Origin: Thermanaerothrix daxensis
Lineage (GTDB): Bacteria > Chloroflexota > Anaerolineae > Anaerolineales > Anaerolineaceae
Reading direction: 5' to 3'
Length of the DNA: 64,000 nt
NCBI RefSeq assembly: GCF_001306145.1
Contig: NZ_LGKO01000002.1
Coordinates: 1,116,001-1,180,000 of the forward strand
The position numbers and the translations under genes are program-made. This document shows positions 50,861 through 58,875 of the stretch, one piece after another; the first letter of the stretch is position 1, and each line of letters starts with the position of its first letter. Below the pieces are notes generated by a model. The model saw only the letters and a list, made by a program, of their open reading frames with translations, did no database searches and was not told the DNA's origin.

Positions 50861-52822
50861 GTGAACCGGTTGACAAAAGCCTGGAAAATCCTCAGAACCC
50901 TCGGGCCGACCCAGGTGGCTCTTTATGGGGTTTATCGTGCCGGTTTGGCTTCAGGGTGGTGGCGTTGGGCAACACGCTTCCGGGACTTGGAACTAACCAA
51001 GGCGCCACCCGTACGAGGGAGACTTTTCGAAATCCCCGACCCCCAACATCTCAGGGCGGTTTTAGGGGCAGATGGATCGGCGCAGGTGATGACCCTGGCT
51101 GATGAAATCGTGCAGGGACAGCATCGTCCCTTTGGAGGTGAACCTGTTTCATTGAGCTTAGAGCCTCCCCAGCCGCTGATGCCATGGGATAGATATGGGA
51201 ATACCGTTGGAGGCAAGGATATCAAGATTTTTTGGGAGTCTGCCCGCCTGGGTTGGGTCTTTACTCTGGGGCGTGCCTACATTTTGACCGGAAACGAGGG
51301 TTATGCCCGGGCGTGCCAACATTACCTTGAGCGTTTTCTACGTGCCAATCCTGTTGGCTATGGGCCTAACTGGGCTTCAGGACAAGAGGTTGCCTTGCGC
51401 ATTCCGGCCCTGCTATTTGCTTTACAGGTTTTCGAAACGTCTCCAGTTTTTGAGGCAAGGTTCCGGCATCAATTAGTCATCGCTCTCCTTGAACATGCAC
51501 GGCGAATCCCGCCAACGCTGATCTATGCGCGGGCTCAAAATAATAATCACCTGCTAAGCGAAGCGCTGGGGCTGTATGTGGCAGGTGTCATGTTCCCTGA
51601 GTGGCCTGAAGCCCCTAAATGGCGAAAGATGGGATGGTATTGGTTGAATCGAGCTCTTCAGCGTCAGATTTCCCCGGATGGGTGTTATGTCCAGAATAGC
51701 CTGAATTACCATCGTCTGATGCTCCATTTGGCGCTTTTGTTCGCTCGCGCGGCTGAAATTGAGGGGTGTAAGTTGCCAGCGCTAACCGTGGAGCGACTGG
51801 CCAAGGCAGTTGGCTGGCTGTGGGAACGAATGGACGAGGCTTCGGGCAAAGTGCCCAATTACGGGCACAACGACGGAAGTAACGTGTTGCCCTTTGGCAG
51901 TTGCGACATTGCGGATTATCGCCCCACCCTTCAGGCGGTAGGGAATGTATTTTTGCGAAGTCGGCTCCTCTTGCCTGGAATTTGGGATGAATTGAGTCTA
52001 TGGCTAGGAGTAAACCCTGGGGGAATAAACGTTTCCCTTCCCCGGTCTCTCTCTCCGGGCATTATAAAACCTCGTGGTGTCACCACATGGGCTTTAATGC
52101 AGGGAGGGCCGTGCAGGGGACGGGTGGCTCATGCAGATTTTATGCATGTGGACCTCTGGGCCAACGGGGTGAATCTTCTCCTTGACCCTGGAACATACGC
52201 CTACAATCTTTTGGCGCCCTGGGATAATGGTTTGGCGGGAACTCCGGTTCATAATACCCTAAGCGTGGACGGACGAGATCAATTATGCCGCCTGGGGCGG
52301 TTTCTGTGGAGCCGTGATGCAAAGGTGAGGTTTCTACCTGCTCTTTCCAAGCCCAATCAAAGTTGGGTGGCAGAGCACGATGGTTACCGAGCACTTGGTC
52401 TTATTCACCGACGAACGCTCTCCTGGCTGGGCGGTGGGCATTGGCAGGTTGTTGATGATCTGATCCCTGTTAATTCGAAAGGTCAGCAGGTACACCGCTT
52501 TGACTTACACTGGCTTATTCGGATGGGGGAGTGGCAATGGGATGGTAAAAAGACAAGGATACGAGTAACGTACCCAGAACTGAGGGAGCAAATGAATCTG
52601 GAGGTGAGATGGGAAGCGGAGGGGGATCAAATCCAGGTAATGGCGCAGCGGCTAATCTGTCAGGGCAGGGTAGTGGCTGGGCCTGAGAGTGAATTTGAGC
52701 ACTTGGGCTGGTTTTCACCATCTTATCTTGTCCGTTTGCCTGCCCTTTCGTTTCTGATCACTTGGACCGGGCGTGTGCCATTCAAACTTGTGACGGATAT
52801 TGAGGTGGGGGTGCAAGGATAG
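50861..52822 (+). CDS. Heparinase II/III family protein
   Basis: A 653-residue protein starting with GTG. An alpha/alpha-toroid N-terminal half (about 90-370) includes GRAYILTGNEGYARACQHYLERFL and NNNHLLSEALGLYVAG; the C-terminal beta-sandwich contains ADFMHVDLWANGVNLLLDPGTYAYN and NTLSVDGRDQ, the family signatures of heparinase II/III-like polysaccharide lyases. There is no signal peptide, as is common for members encoded in polysaccharide-synthesis clusters, where they act during assembly or modify intermediates. Follows the bi-domain oxidoreductase by 23 bases, and precedes the glycosyltransferase by 24 bases. Confidence 0.88.
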   Translation: MNRLTKAWKILRTLGPTQVALYGVYRAGLASGWWRWATRFRDLELTKAPPVRGRLFEIPDPQHLRAVLGADGSAQVMTLADEIVQGQHRPFGGEPVSLSLEPPQPLMPWDRYGNTVGGKDIKIFWESARLGWVFTLGRAYILTGNEGYARACQHYLERFLRANPVGYGPNWASGQEVALRIPALLFALQVFETSPVFEARFRHQLVIALLEHARRIPPTLIYARAQNNNHLLSEALGLYVAGVMFPEWPEAPKWRKMGWYWLNRALQRQISPDGCYVQNSLNYHRLMLHLALLFARAAEIEGCKLPALTVERLAKAVGWLWERMDEASGKVPNYGHNDGSNVLPFGSCDIADYRPTLQAVGNVFLRSRLLLPGIWDELSLWLGVNPGGINVSLPRSLSPGIIKPRGVTTWALMQGGPCRGRVAHADFMHVDLWANGVNLLLDPGTYAYNLLAPWDNGLAGTPVHNTLSVDGRDQLCRLGRFLWSRDAKVRFLPALSKPNQSWVAEHDGYRALGLIHRRTLSWLGGGHWQVVDDLIPVNSKGQQVHRFDLHWLIRMGEWQWDGKKTRIRVTYPELREQMNLEVRWEAEGDQIQVMAQRLICQGRVVAGPESEFEHLGWFSPSYLVRLPALSFLITWTGRVPFKLVTDIEVGVQG

Positions 52823-52833
52823 GGGGGATTGAT

Positions 52834-52839
52834 TAAAAT
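52834..52839 (+). promoter_or_regulatory. -10-like box before the glycosyltransferase
   Basis: TAAAAT is followed by seven bases (TAGGCTG) and ATG 52847. The -35 position (GTGCAA) is a weak match. The arrangement resembles the other leaderless-type starts, although the gene may also be reached from the upstream operon. Confidence 0.4.
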
Positions 52840-52846
52840 TAGGCTG

Positions 52847-54067
52847 ATGCATATCCTGTTAATCCATCAAGCCTATGCCTCTTTGGATGAGGCTGGCGGC
52901 ACCCGCCATGAAGAAATGGCAAGGTTTCTGGTTGCCCATGGGCATCGGGTTACCGTTATCGCCAGTCCCCTCAACTACCTGAGTGGGAAACCCTCTCCCG
53001 AGGCGAGTCAATGGGTTAATCGAAGAGAGGTTGAACCCGGGCTAACAATTTTACGCTGTTATACCTACCCGGCGTTCCATCGCAGTTTCTTTCACCGAAC
53101 ATTGGCCTTTATCAGTTTCATGCTTTCTTCGTTCCTGGTTGGCCTGGGGGTATCTAAAGTGGATGTAGTCTGGGGAACCTCCCCTCCGATTTTTCAGGCG
53201 CTAACCGCGTGGGGGCTGGCATTTCTTAAACGAGTGCCGTTTATATTTGAAGTACGCGATCTTTGGCCGGAATTTGCAGTCGCTGTAGGGGTTTTGCGTC
53301 AACCTATCTTGATCTGGGCATCTGAGAGGTTGGAGAAGTTCCTTTATCGGCGGGCGGAACGGGTCGTTGTCAATTCGCCGGGATTCATTAATCACGTACA
53401 GGCTCGTGGTGCCAGATGGATTGAACTGGTCCCTAATGGGGCTGATCCTCAAATGTTTAATCCGCACTCCCGGGGCGATGAAATCCGTCAACGATATGGA
53501 CTACAAGATGCCTTTGTGGTTCTATATGCGGGTGCCCATGGGCTTTCCAATGATCTGGGGGTGGTGTTGGATGCTGCTGCGTTGCTGAAAGATTATCCCC
53601 AGATCCGGTTTGTACTGGTGGGAGATGGAAAAGAAAAACCCGCATTGATGCGTGAGGCTCAAAGCAGAGGGCTGGGAAATGTCCTTTTTTTGCCTCCGTT
53701 CTCTAAGCGTGAGGTGTCGCAAGTTCTGGCCGCTGCCGATGCTTGCATCGCGATTTTGAAACCCCTGGAAGCCTATAAGACCACTTATCCCAACAAGGTG
53801 TTCGACTATATGGCTGCGGGGCGTCCTGTGATTCTTGCCATTGATGGGGTTATTCGGCGGGTTGTGGAGGAAGCAGGGGCGGGTATTGCGGTTACACCGG
53901 GCGATCCTCAGGCTATGGCGGAGGCCGTCTTACAATTGGCAGAGAATAGAGATCTTGCCCAGCGCATGGGAGCGGCAGGGCGTAGATGCGTGGAAACCAA
54001 TTTTCGACGGGATCAGATGGCATGGCGCATGATGCGCATTTTTGAGGAGGTGACAAGGCATGGGTGA
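52847..54067 (+). CDS. Glycosyltransferase family 4 (WbuB-like)
   Basis: A 406-residue GT-B fold transferase with the layout of WbuB-type sugar transferases. Near the N-terminus are [38 protein letters not shown] (Gly-rich donor loop) and [12 protein letters not shown]; the C-terminal half has [34 protein letters not shown], a [25 protein letters not shown] motif (Glu and sugar-nucleotide site). It adds a sugar to a lipid-linked or surface polymer. ATG 52847 is chosen; a TTG at 52829 is an alternative. It overlaps the response regulator by 8 bases at the stop. Confidence 0.88.
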   Translation: MHILLIHQAYASLDEAGGTRHEEMARFLVAHGHRVTVIASPLNYLSGKPSPEASQWVNRREVEPGLTILRCYTYPAFHRSFFHRTLAFISFMLSSFLVGLGVSKVDVVWGTSPPIFQALTAWGLAFLKRVPFIFEVRDLWPEFAVAVGVLRQPILIWASERLEKFLYRRAERVVVNSPGFINHVQARGARWIELVPNGADPQMFNPHSRGDEIRQRYGLQDAFVVLYAGAHGLSNDLGVVLDAAALLKDYPQIRFVLVGDGKEKPALMREAQSRGLGNVLFLPPFSKREVSQVLAAADACIAILKPLEAYKTTYPNKVFDYMAAGRPVILAIDGVIRRVVEEAGAGIAVTPGDPQAMAEAVLQLAENRDLAQRMGAAGRRCVETNFRRDQMAWRMMRIFEEVTRHG

Positions 54068-54773
54068 GAAAATATTGATTGTTGAGGATGAAACAACATT
54101 GCAGGAGGCACTGGCGTATAACCTGCGTCGGCAGGGGTACGATGTAGAAGTGGCTGGTGACGGTCCTGCCGCTTTGAATGTGGCGCGGCGCTCTCGTCCG
54201 GACTTAATTATTTTGGATATTATGCTACCGGGAATGGATGGGTTTGAAGTTTGCCGCATCTTGCGTCAGGAGATGACCACACCGGTGCTGATGCTCACAG
54301 CACGGGATGATGAGATTGATCGGGTGGTGGGGCTCGAAGTTGGTGCAGACGATTACCTCACAAAACCCTTTTCAATGCGCGAATTGCTGGCACGCGTTAA
54401 GGCTCTGCTGCGCCGGGTGCGTATGGTTCGTGAGGAAGTAGGTAGTGGGCTCATTCAGAGCGAAGCCCCGCAACCGGTTCTCCGATATGGTAATCTTTTG
54501 ATCAATATGGGGCGGCGAGAAGTTTTGTTAGATGGTAATCCTCTTCCTTTGAAACCCAAAGAGTACGAACTCCTGCTTTATCTGGCACAACATCGAGGGC
54601 AAGTATTGACACGTGAGCAAATTCTCGAGCGAGTTTGGGGGTGGGAGTATATTGGCGATTCGCGAACGGTGGATGTTCATATTCGCTGGTTAAGAGAAAA
54701 GATTGAACCTGAGCCAGCTAAACCTCGACGCATTGTTACAGTACGTGGAGCGGGTTATCGTTTTGAGGGGTAA
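54060..54773 (+). CDS. OmpR/PhoB family response regulator
   Basis: A 237-residue regulator: receiver domain 1-120 with VEDE acidic pocket, phosphorylated Asp53 ([12 protein letters not shown]), TARDDE and TKPFSMREL (Lys); winged-helix DNA-binding domain about 140-235 with [32 protein letters not shown] and [26 protein letters not shown] precedes the start. The kinase gene begins immediately after its stop codon. No phosphate transport genes are near, so the regulon may be other than Pho. Confidence 0.92.
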   Translation: MGEKILIVEDETTLQEALAYNLRRQGYDVEVAGDGPAALNVARRSRPDLIILDIMLPGMDGFEVCRILRQEMTTPVLMLTARDDEIDRVVGLEVGADDYLTKPFSMRELLARVKALLRRVRMVREEVGSGLIQSEAPQPVLRYGNLLINMGRREVLLDGNPLPLKPKEYELLLYLAQHRGQVLTREQILERVWGWEYIGDSRTVDVHIRWLREKIEPEPAKPRRIVTVRGAGYRFEG

Positions 54774-56540
54774 ATGCGTGGTTCCTTAATGTGGCGTATT
54801 GCATGGCCTTTTGTAATATGGGCCCTTCTGGTGGTGACTGGCGTGCTGGTCATCATTCGCATCTCATTTGAGCGACAGTATTTAGAGCAACAGCAACATC
54901 ATTTACTGGCAGAGGTGCGGATCCTTGCAAATCACCTGGCGCCGTTGTATCAGGCTGGACAAATGGTTGAGGTTCAAACCGATTTACAAGCATTTGCCCA
55001 TGCGATGGATGCGTGGGTAGCAATTTATGACCTCCAGGGTGGGTTGGAGGTTGAGACCTGGGGAGAAAGGTGGCTTCCGCAAAGGCTCGGACAAGTACGC
55101 TCCGTTACCTTACCAATGAAGGGGCTCGAATTGGGGGAGATTACCATCGTCAATGGCGGATCAGAACGCTTTATGGTGGCGACGGTGCCTTTGGGTCGCC
55201 AGGACAGCGAACAAATATCTGGTATATTTCGTGTAGCAATATCATTGACCTCGATAGATCAAGCGTTAAGGCAATTGACACTTCATTTGACTCTCATTGG
55301 CTTGGCAGCAGTCCTGCTTGCAGGGGGCATAGCGCTCTTAGTTTCGCGGTTGGTTGTTCAGCCTTTGCGCTACCTAACTGAAGGCATTTCTCAATCACCC
55401 CACAGCGAGGCTTTGCTGGCATCGGTTCAATCTCGGAACGATGAGATTGGTCAGTTGGCTCAAGCATTTTCGGCCATGGCTGGCGAATTGCGCTCACAAA
55501 TTGAGGCCTTGGCAGCAGAGCGAGTTCAATTTGATGCTGTACTGGAATATATGACGGATGGCGTAGTCATTGTTGATGCAGAGGGAAAAGTGCGCCTGAC
55601 AAACCCGGCGGCAGAGCGTTTGTTTGGCACTCCAGCGGCGGAAGGGGGGGAGAGGTCCCTGATTGAGGTGGTGCGTCATCATCAATTGGTAGAACTCTGG
55701 CGCAAGGCTCTGAGCAATGATCGTCAGTATAACACTACCTTGGAAATGACTCCCAACCGTTTGTTTGTTCAGGCCATTGCCACTCCTTTGGGGGGAGCGC
55801 TCCGGGGAAATGTTCTGTTGGTTATTCAGGATTTGACGCGTGTTAGACGTTTGGAGACGGTACGCCGCGACTTTATCAGCAATGTGTCTCATGAATTGCG
55901 CACGCCTCTGGCCACTTTGAAGGCGCTCACAGAAACCCTGCAGGAAGGCGCGTTAGAAGATCAACTCATGGCGCGGCGTTTTCTGGAACAGATGGATAAA
56001 GAAATTGATAATATCACCCAATTGGTACGGGAGTTATTGGAACTTTCACGCATTGAATCGGGTAAAGTTCCGCTTAATCGCCAACCGATCTCGCCTGCCG
56101 ATTTAATGGAAAGCGCTGCTTCACGGATGCGTTTGCAAGCCGAGCGCGGGGGGCTAACACTGGAAGTGCATGTGGATCCTGCTTTGCCCATGGTGCTGGC
56201 AGATCGTGAGCGAATTGAACAGGTGCTGATTAATTTGCTCCACAATGCTATTAAGTTCACACCGCCAGGTGGGCGCATTGATTTGACGGCTCGGACGGAA
56301 GAGAAGGAGGTGATTTTCAGTGTAAAGGATACCGGCGTCGGTATCAGCCCTGAAGCCTTGCCGCGGATTTTTGAGCGTTTCTATAAAGCAGATCAATCCC
56401 GATCAGGCGGTGGAACGGGTTTGGGCCTTTCGATCGCACGTCACACAGTTGAGGCTCATGGCGGGCGGATTTGGGCGGAAAGCGAGGTAAATGTTGGGAG
56501 CACGTTCTTTTTCTCGCTTCCCCTAGCCACTCAGAGGTAA
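54774..56540 (+). CDS. PhoR/VicK-type sensor histidine kinase with HAMP and PAS domains
   Basis: A 588-residue membrane kinase. N-terminal helix (IAWPFVIWALLVVTGVLVIIRI), an extracytoplasmic sensor region to about 165, second helix (LTLIGLAAVLLAGGIALLVSRLVV), HAMP near 190-245, PAS with YMTDGVVIVDAEGKVRLTNPAAERLFG near 258-285, phosphoacceptor His373 in SNVSHELRTPLATL, and a HATPase domain with NLLHNAIKFTPPGG, VKDTGVGIS and GTGLGLSIARHTVEAHGG. Pairs with the preceding response regulator. The stimulus is unknown. Confidence 0.94.
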   Translation: MRGSLMWRIAWPFVIWALLVVTGVLVIIRISFERQYLEQQQHHLLAEVRILANHLAPLYQAGQMVEVQTDLQAFAHAMDAWVAIYDLQGGLEVETWGERWLPQRLGQVRSVTLPMKGLELGEITIVNGGSERFMVATVPLGRQDSEQISGIFRVAISLTSIDQALRQLTLHLTLIGLAAVLLAGGIALLVSRLVVQPLRYLTEGISQSPHSEALLASVQSRNDEIGQLAQAFSAMAGELRSQIEALAAERVQFDAVLEYMTDGVVIVDAEGKVRLTNPAAERLFGTPAAEGGERSLIEVVRHHQLVELWRKALSNDRQYNTTLEMTPNRLFVQAIATPLGGALRGNVLLVIQDLTRVRRLETVRRDFISNVSHELRTPLATLKALTETLQEGALEDQLMARRFLEQMDKEIDNITQLVRELLELSRIESGKVPLNRQPISPADLMESAASRMRLQAERGGLTLEVHVDPALPMVLADRERIEQVLINLLHNAIKFTPPGGRIDLTARTEEKEVIFSVKDTGVGISPEALPRIFERFYKADQSRSGGGTGLGLSIARHTVEAHGGRIWAESEVNVGSTFFFSLPLATQR

Positions 56541-56615
56541 CTGATAACCCTTAGAGGGGTTGTAATTTAGTGAGGTTTAGTTTAATGGGTAAGGTATCGA
56601 GAAGGTGGTGAGACA

Positions 56616-57041
56616 ATGTTTGTCACGATCGAGATGGGTGTAGAAATCCCGGTTTATCCGGAGAGAATTTATCGGGCCTGGCTAGATAGTTTTGAGCACA
56701 GTCAATTTACTCAGAAATCCGCCCGAATAGAGGCGCGAGTCGGGGGAGCATTTTGGGCGCTGGATGGAGGTGTTCAAGGCACATTTAACTGCATGGTTCC
56801 CCATAATTACATTGCCCAGAATTGGCAGATTCGGGATGAACCACTTTCGGCTGACTCAAGCATTGAAATCCGAATCGAGCCTACCTGCACCGGAAGTTTG
56901 TTTCGAGTCTGGCATCATGGGGTGAGGGCGGATAGCACCAGGGCTATGATGCATTGGTGGGAAACCAATTATTTGCGTCCTTTGCAGGCTTACTTTGAGG
57001 CATTGGTCGGAGAATATATCGCTGATTTGAGTGATGGCTAG
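56616..57041 (+). CDS. SRPBCC (AHSA1-like) domain protein
   Basis: A 141-residue protein with the START/SRPBCC fold of the Aha1-like type: the opening GVEIPVYPERIYRAWLDSFEHSQFT and EARVGGAFWALDGGVQGTFNCMVPHNYIAQNWQIRDEP give the typical helix-grip pattern, with LRPLQAYFEALVGEYIADL as the C-terminal helix. Proteins of this group bind hydrophobic ligands or assist chaperones; function here is unknown. Ribosome-binding site GGTGGTGAG upstream. It lies 75 bases after the histidine kinase and before tRNA-Val. Confidence 0.82.
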   Translation: MFVTIEMGVEIPVYPERIYRAWLDSFEHSQFTQKSARIEARVGGAFWALDGGVQGTFNCMVPHNYIAQNWQIRDEPLSADSSIEIRIEPTCTGSLFRVWHHGVRADSTRAMMHWWETNYLRPLQAYFEALVGEYIADLSDG

Positions 57042-57065
57042 GAACACAACTGGAGCGGGTTAAGT

Positions 57066-57071
57066 TATAAT
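57066..57071 (+). promoter_or_regulatory. -10 box of the tRNA-Val gene
   Basis: TATAAT lies 10 bases upstream of the tRNA-Val 5' end, giving an expected start just before the tRNA. The -35 lies inside the end of the SRPBCC gene and is not clear. Confidence 0.55.
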
Positions 57072-57081
57072 TGGAACGTGC

Positions 57082-57155
57082 GGGCGGATAGCTCAGTAGG
57101 TTAGAGCGCCTCCCTTACAAGGAGGAGGTCATGGGTTCGAGTCCCGTTCCGCCCA
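57082..57155 (+). tRNA. tRNA-Val (anticodon TAC)
   Basis: Cloverleaf: acceptor GGGCGGA with TCCGCCC, D-arm GCTC/GAGC, anticodon stem CCTCC/GGAGG with loop CTTACAA (anticodon TAC), T-arm ATGGG/CCCGT with loop TTCGAGT. CCA is not encoded. Reads GTA and GTG codons. Confidence 0.95.
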
Positions 57156-57180
57156 CTCAACTTGGTGAGTTATTTTTAAC
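57155..57180 (+). terminator. Weak hairpin terminator of tRNA-Val
   Basis: ACTCA (57155-57159) can pair with TGAGT (57166-57170), followed by TATTTTTAAC. The stem is only 5 bp, so the call is weak. The element overlaps the -35 of the promoter for the fluoride riboswitch. Confidence 0.4.
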
Positions 57181-57190
57181 AACTTATACT
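57162..57190 (+). promoter_or_regulatory. Promoter of the fluoride riboswitch / MutS-like operon
   Basis: TTGGTG (57162-57167), 17-base spacer, and TATACT (57185-57190). The predicted start at about 57195-57197 coincides with the first base pair of the aptamer, so the transcript would begin directly with the riboswitch. Confidence 0.6.
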
Positions 57191-57194
57191 TGGT

Positions 57195-57270
57195 GGCGAT
57201 GAGGCTCGCCGTAAGTGTCGGTATGACTAATAGCCTCTACTTGAACGGTTGGTTCAGTAGAGGCTTTTTT
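57195..57270 (+). promoter_or_regulatory. Fluoride riboswitch (crcB motif) with overlapping terminator
   Basis: The aptamer matches the crcB consensus closely: stem GGCGA (57195-57199) with TCGCC (57206-57210), loop TGAGGC, GTAAGT joining segment, stem GTC/GAC (57217-57227), then TAATAGCCTCTAC (57228-57240), whose GCCTC pairs with the loop GAGGC to form the pseudoknot. A terminator GCCTCTACTTGAAC/GTTCAGTAGAGGC (57233-57264, one bulge) followed by T6 reuses the same GCCTCTAC, so fluoride binding should prevent termination. Same sequence layout as the Thermotoga petrophila crystal-structure aptamer. Confidence 0.92.
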
Positions 57271-57342
57271 GTTGGGTTATTGTGACGAATGTTTAATCTT
57301 GAAAACTTAGGAAATTTTTAGCGCTTCTGGAGAATAACAGAG

Positions 57343-58875
57343 ATGGTCTGGACTAGCATGCTTTTCCCAACAGGTGCAGTGGATGAAATACCCAATGTCA
57401 TCTCAAGGCCCGATTTTTTTGAGGATCTGAACCTTGGGCAGGTGATTGATGCCATCACAGAACAAAAACAGGAATATGATCTAAAACCGTTTTTCTATTT
57501 GCCTTTGCATGACATTGAAGTTATCCGTTATCGCCAGGAGATCTTCAGGGATCTTGAAAACGCAAATACACTGAATGCCATCAAGACTTTTGCAGAGAAG
57601 ATATCTCTGGTTCGTAGATATCTGAACCTGGCCCAAAAGCTGTATTACAAGCGCCAACAAGAAGGATGGTTCCTGGAAGCCGCTGTGGCGTATTGTCAAG
57701 CTGTTAGTGGCTTGGTTGGGGATCTTGAGGGAGCACCTTTACGATCAAGAGGATTTTTGGATTTCCAGACTTATCTGACCACCTACGTCGCTTCTCCCGC
57801 TTTCCGCTCGCTCCATGAAGAGGCGCGGGCTCTGAAACATGATTTGGCTTCCATCAAATATTGTGTGATCATCAGGGGGAACTGGGTGGGAGTTCGAAAA
57901 TATGAATCTGAGATTGATTACAGTAGTGAAGTGGAACGCACTTTTGAAAAATTCAAACAGGGGGATACTAAGGGTTACCGAATTGATCTCCCCATTCTCT
58001 CGGGTGTAAGCCATGTAGAGGCTCAGATCTTAGATTGTGTGGCAAAGCTGTACCCGGACATTTTCAAAAGAGTGGAGGCTTACTGCCTTAACCACCAGAA
58101 CTTTGTTGACCCCGTCATTTCGACCTTTGACCGCGAAATCCAGTTTTTTATCTCCTATATCGATTTTATGGCAAACCTGGAGGCAAAGGGACTTAACTTC
58201 TGCTACCCTCAGCTAACCAAGACTAAGTCCATTCATGCAAAAGACGCTTTTGATATTGCTCTAGCCCACAAACGGTTGTCTGAGCCCGGCCTCGTGGTTC
58301 CCAATGATTTTTATCTGGAAAGAAAAGAAAGAATTATTGTGGTTTCTGGGCCTAATCAGGGTGGTAAGACAACCTTTGCAAGAATGTTTGCTCAACTTCA
58401 TTATCTGGCAAGTCTAGGATGCCCGGTACCGGGTACAGAGGCGACGCTCTTTCTTTACGATCAAATCTTCACACATTTTGAGAAAGAGGAATCCGTTCGT
58501 AATCTGCGCGGAAAACTGCAAGACGATCTGGTGCGCATCCATGCCATTCTCGAGGAGGCAACTTCAGAGAGCATTCTTATATTGAATGAAGTTTTCACTT
58601 CAACCACCCTGAACGATGCAATATTTCTCAGCAAGGAAGTTCTTAAGAGGGTGATAAGCCTGGATGCTTTCTGCGTGTTCGTTACTTTTATTGATGAACT
58701 ATCCACCCTGAGCGAACAAACGGTGAGCATGGTGAGTACGGTTGTGCCGGAGAATCCGGCTTTGCGCACATTTAAGATTGTGCGTAGGCCCGCTGATGGA
58801 CTTGCGTATGCTATTTGTATTGCTGAAAAATATCATCTCACCTACGACCTAATCAAGGAGCGGATCAAAGAATGA
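57343..58875 (+). CDS. MutS-like ATPase, first of a pair under fluoride riboswitch control
   Basis: A 510-residue protein with the MutS core and ATPase domains but no mismatch-recognition (domain I) or connector. The N-terminal part has LPLHDIEVIRYRQEIFRDLE, as in MutS-like proteins where a DxxTIxYRQxV segment opens the core; the ATPase has Walker A GPNQGGKTTFARM at 336-343, FTHFEKEESVRNLRGKL (the MutS FTR..GA.D region), and Walker B ILILNEVFTSTTLNDA, with Asn instead of the usual Asp. A purine-rich TGGAGAATAACAGAG precedes the start. The next gene overlaps it by 4 bases. Confidence 0.85.
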   Translation: MVWTSMLFPTGAVDEIPNVISRPDFFEDLNLGQVIDAITEQKQEYDLKPFFYLPLHDIEVIRYRQEIFRDLENANTLNAIKTFAEKISLVRRYLNLAQKLYYKRQQEGWFLEAAVAYCQAVSGLVGDLEGAPLRSRGFLDFQTYLTTYVASPAFRSLHEEARALKHDLASIKYCVIIRGNWVGVRKYESEIDYSSEVERTFEKFKQGDTKGYRIDLPILSGVSHVEAQILDCVAKLYPDIFKRVEAYCLNHQNFVDPVISTFDREIQFFISYIDFMANLEAKGLNFCYPQLTKTKSIHAKDAFDIALAHKRLSEPGLVVPNDFYLERKERIIVVSGPNQGGKTTFARMFAQLHYLASLGCPVPGTEATLFLYDQIFTHFEKEESVRNLRGKLQDDLVRIHAILEEATSESILILNEVFTSTTLNDAIFLSKEVLKRVISLDAFCVFVTFIDELSTLSEQTVSMVSTVVPENPALRTFKIVRRPADGLAYAICIAEKYHLTYDLIKERIKE

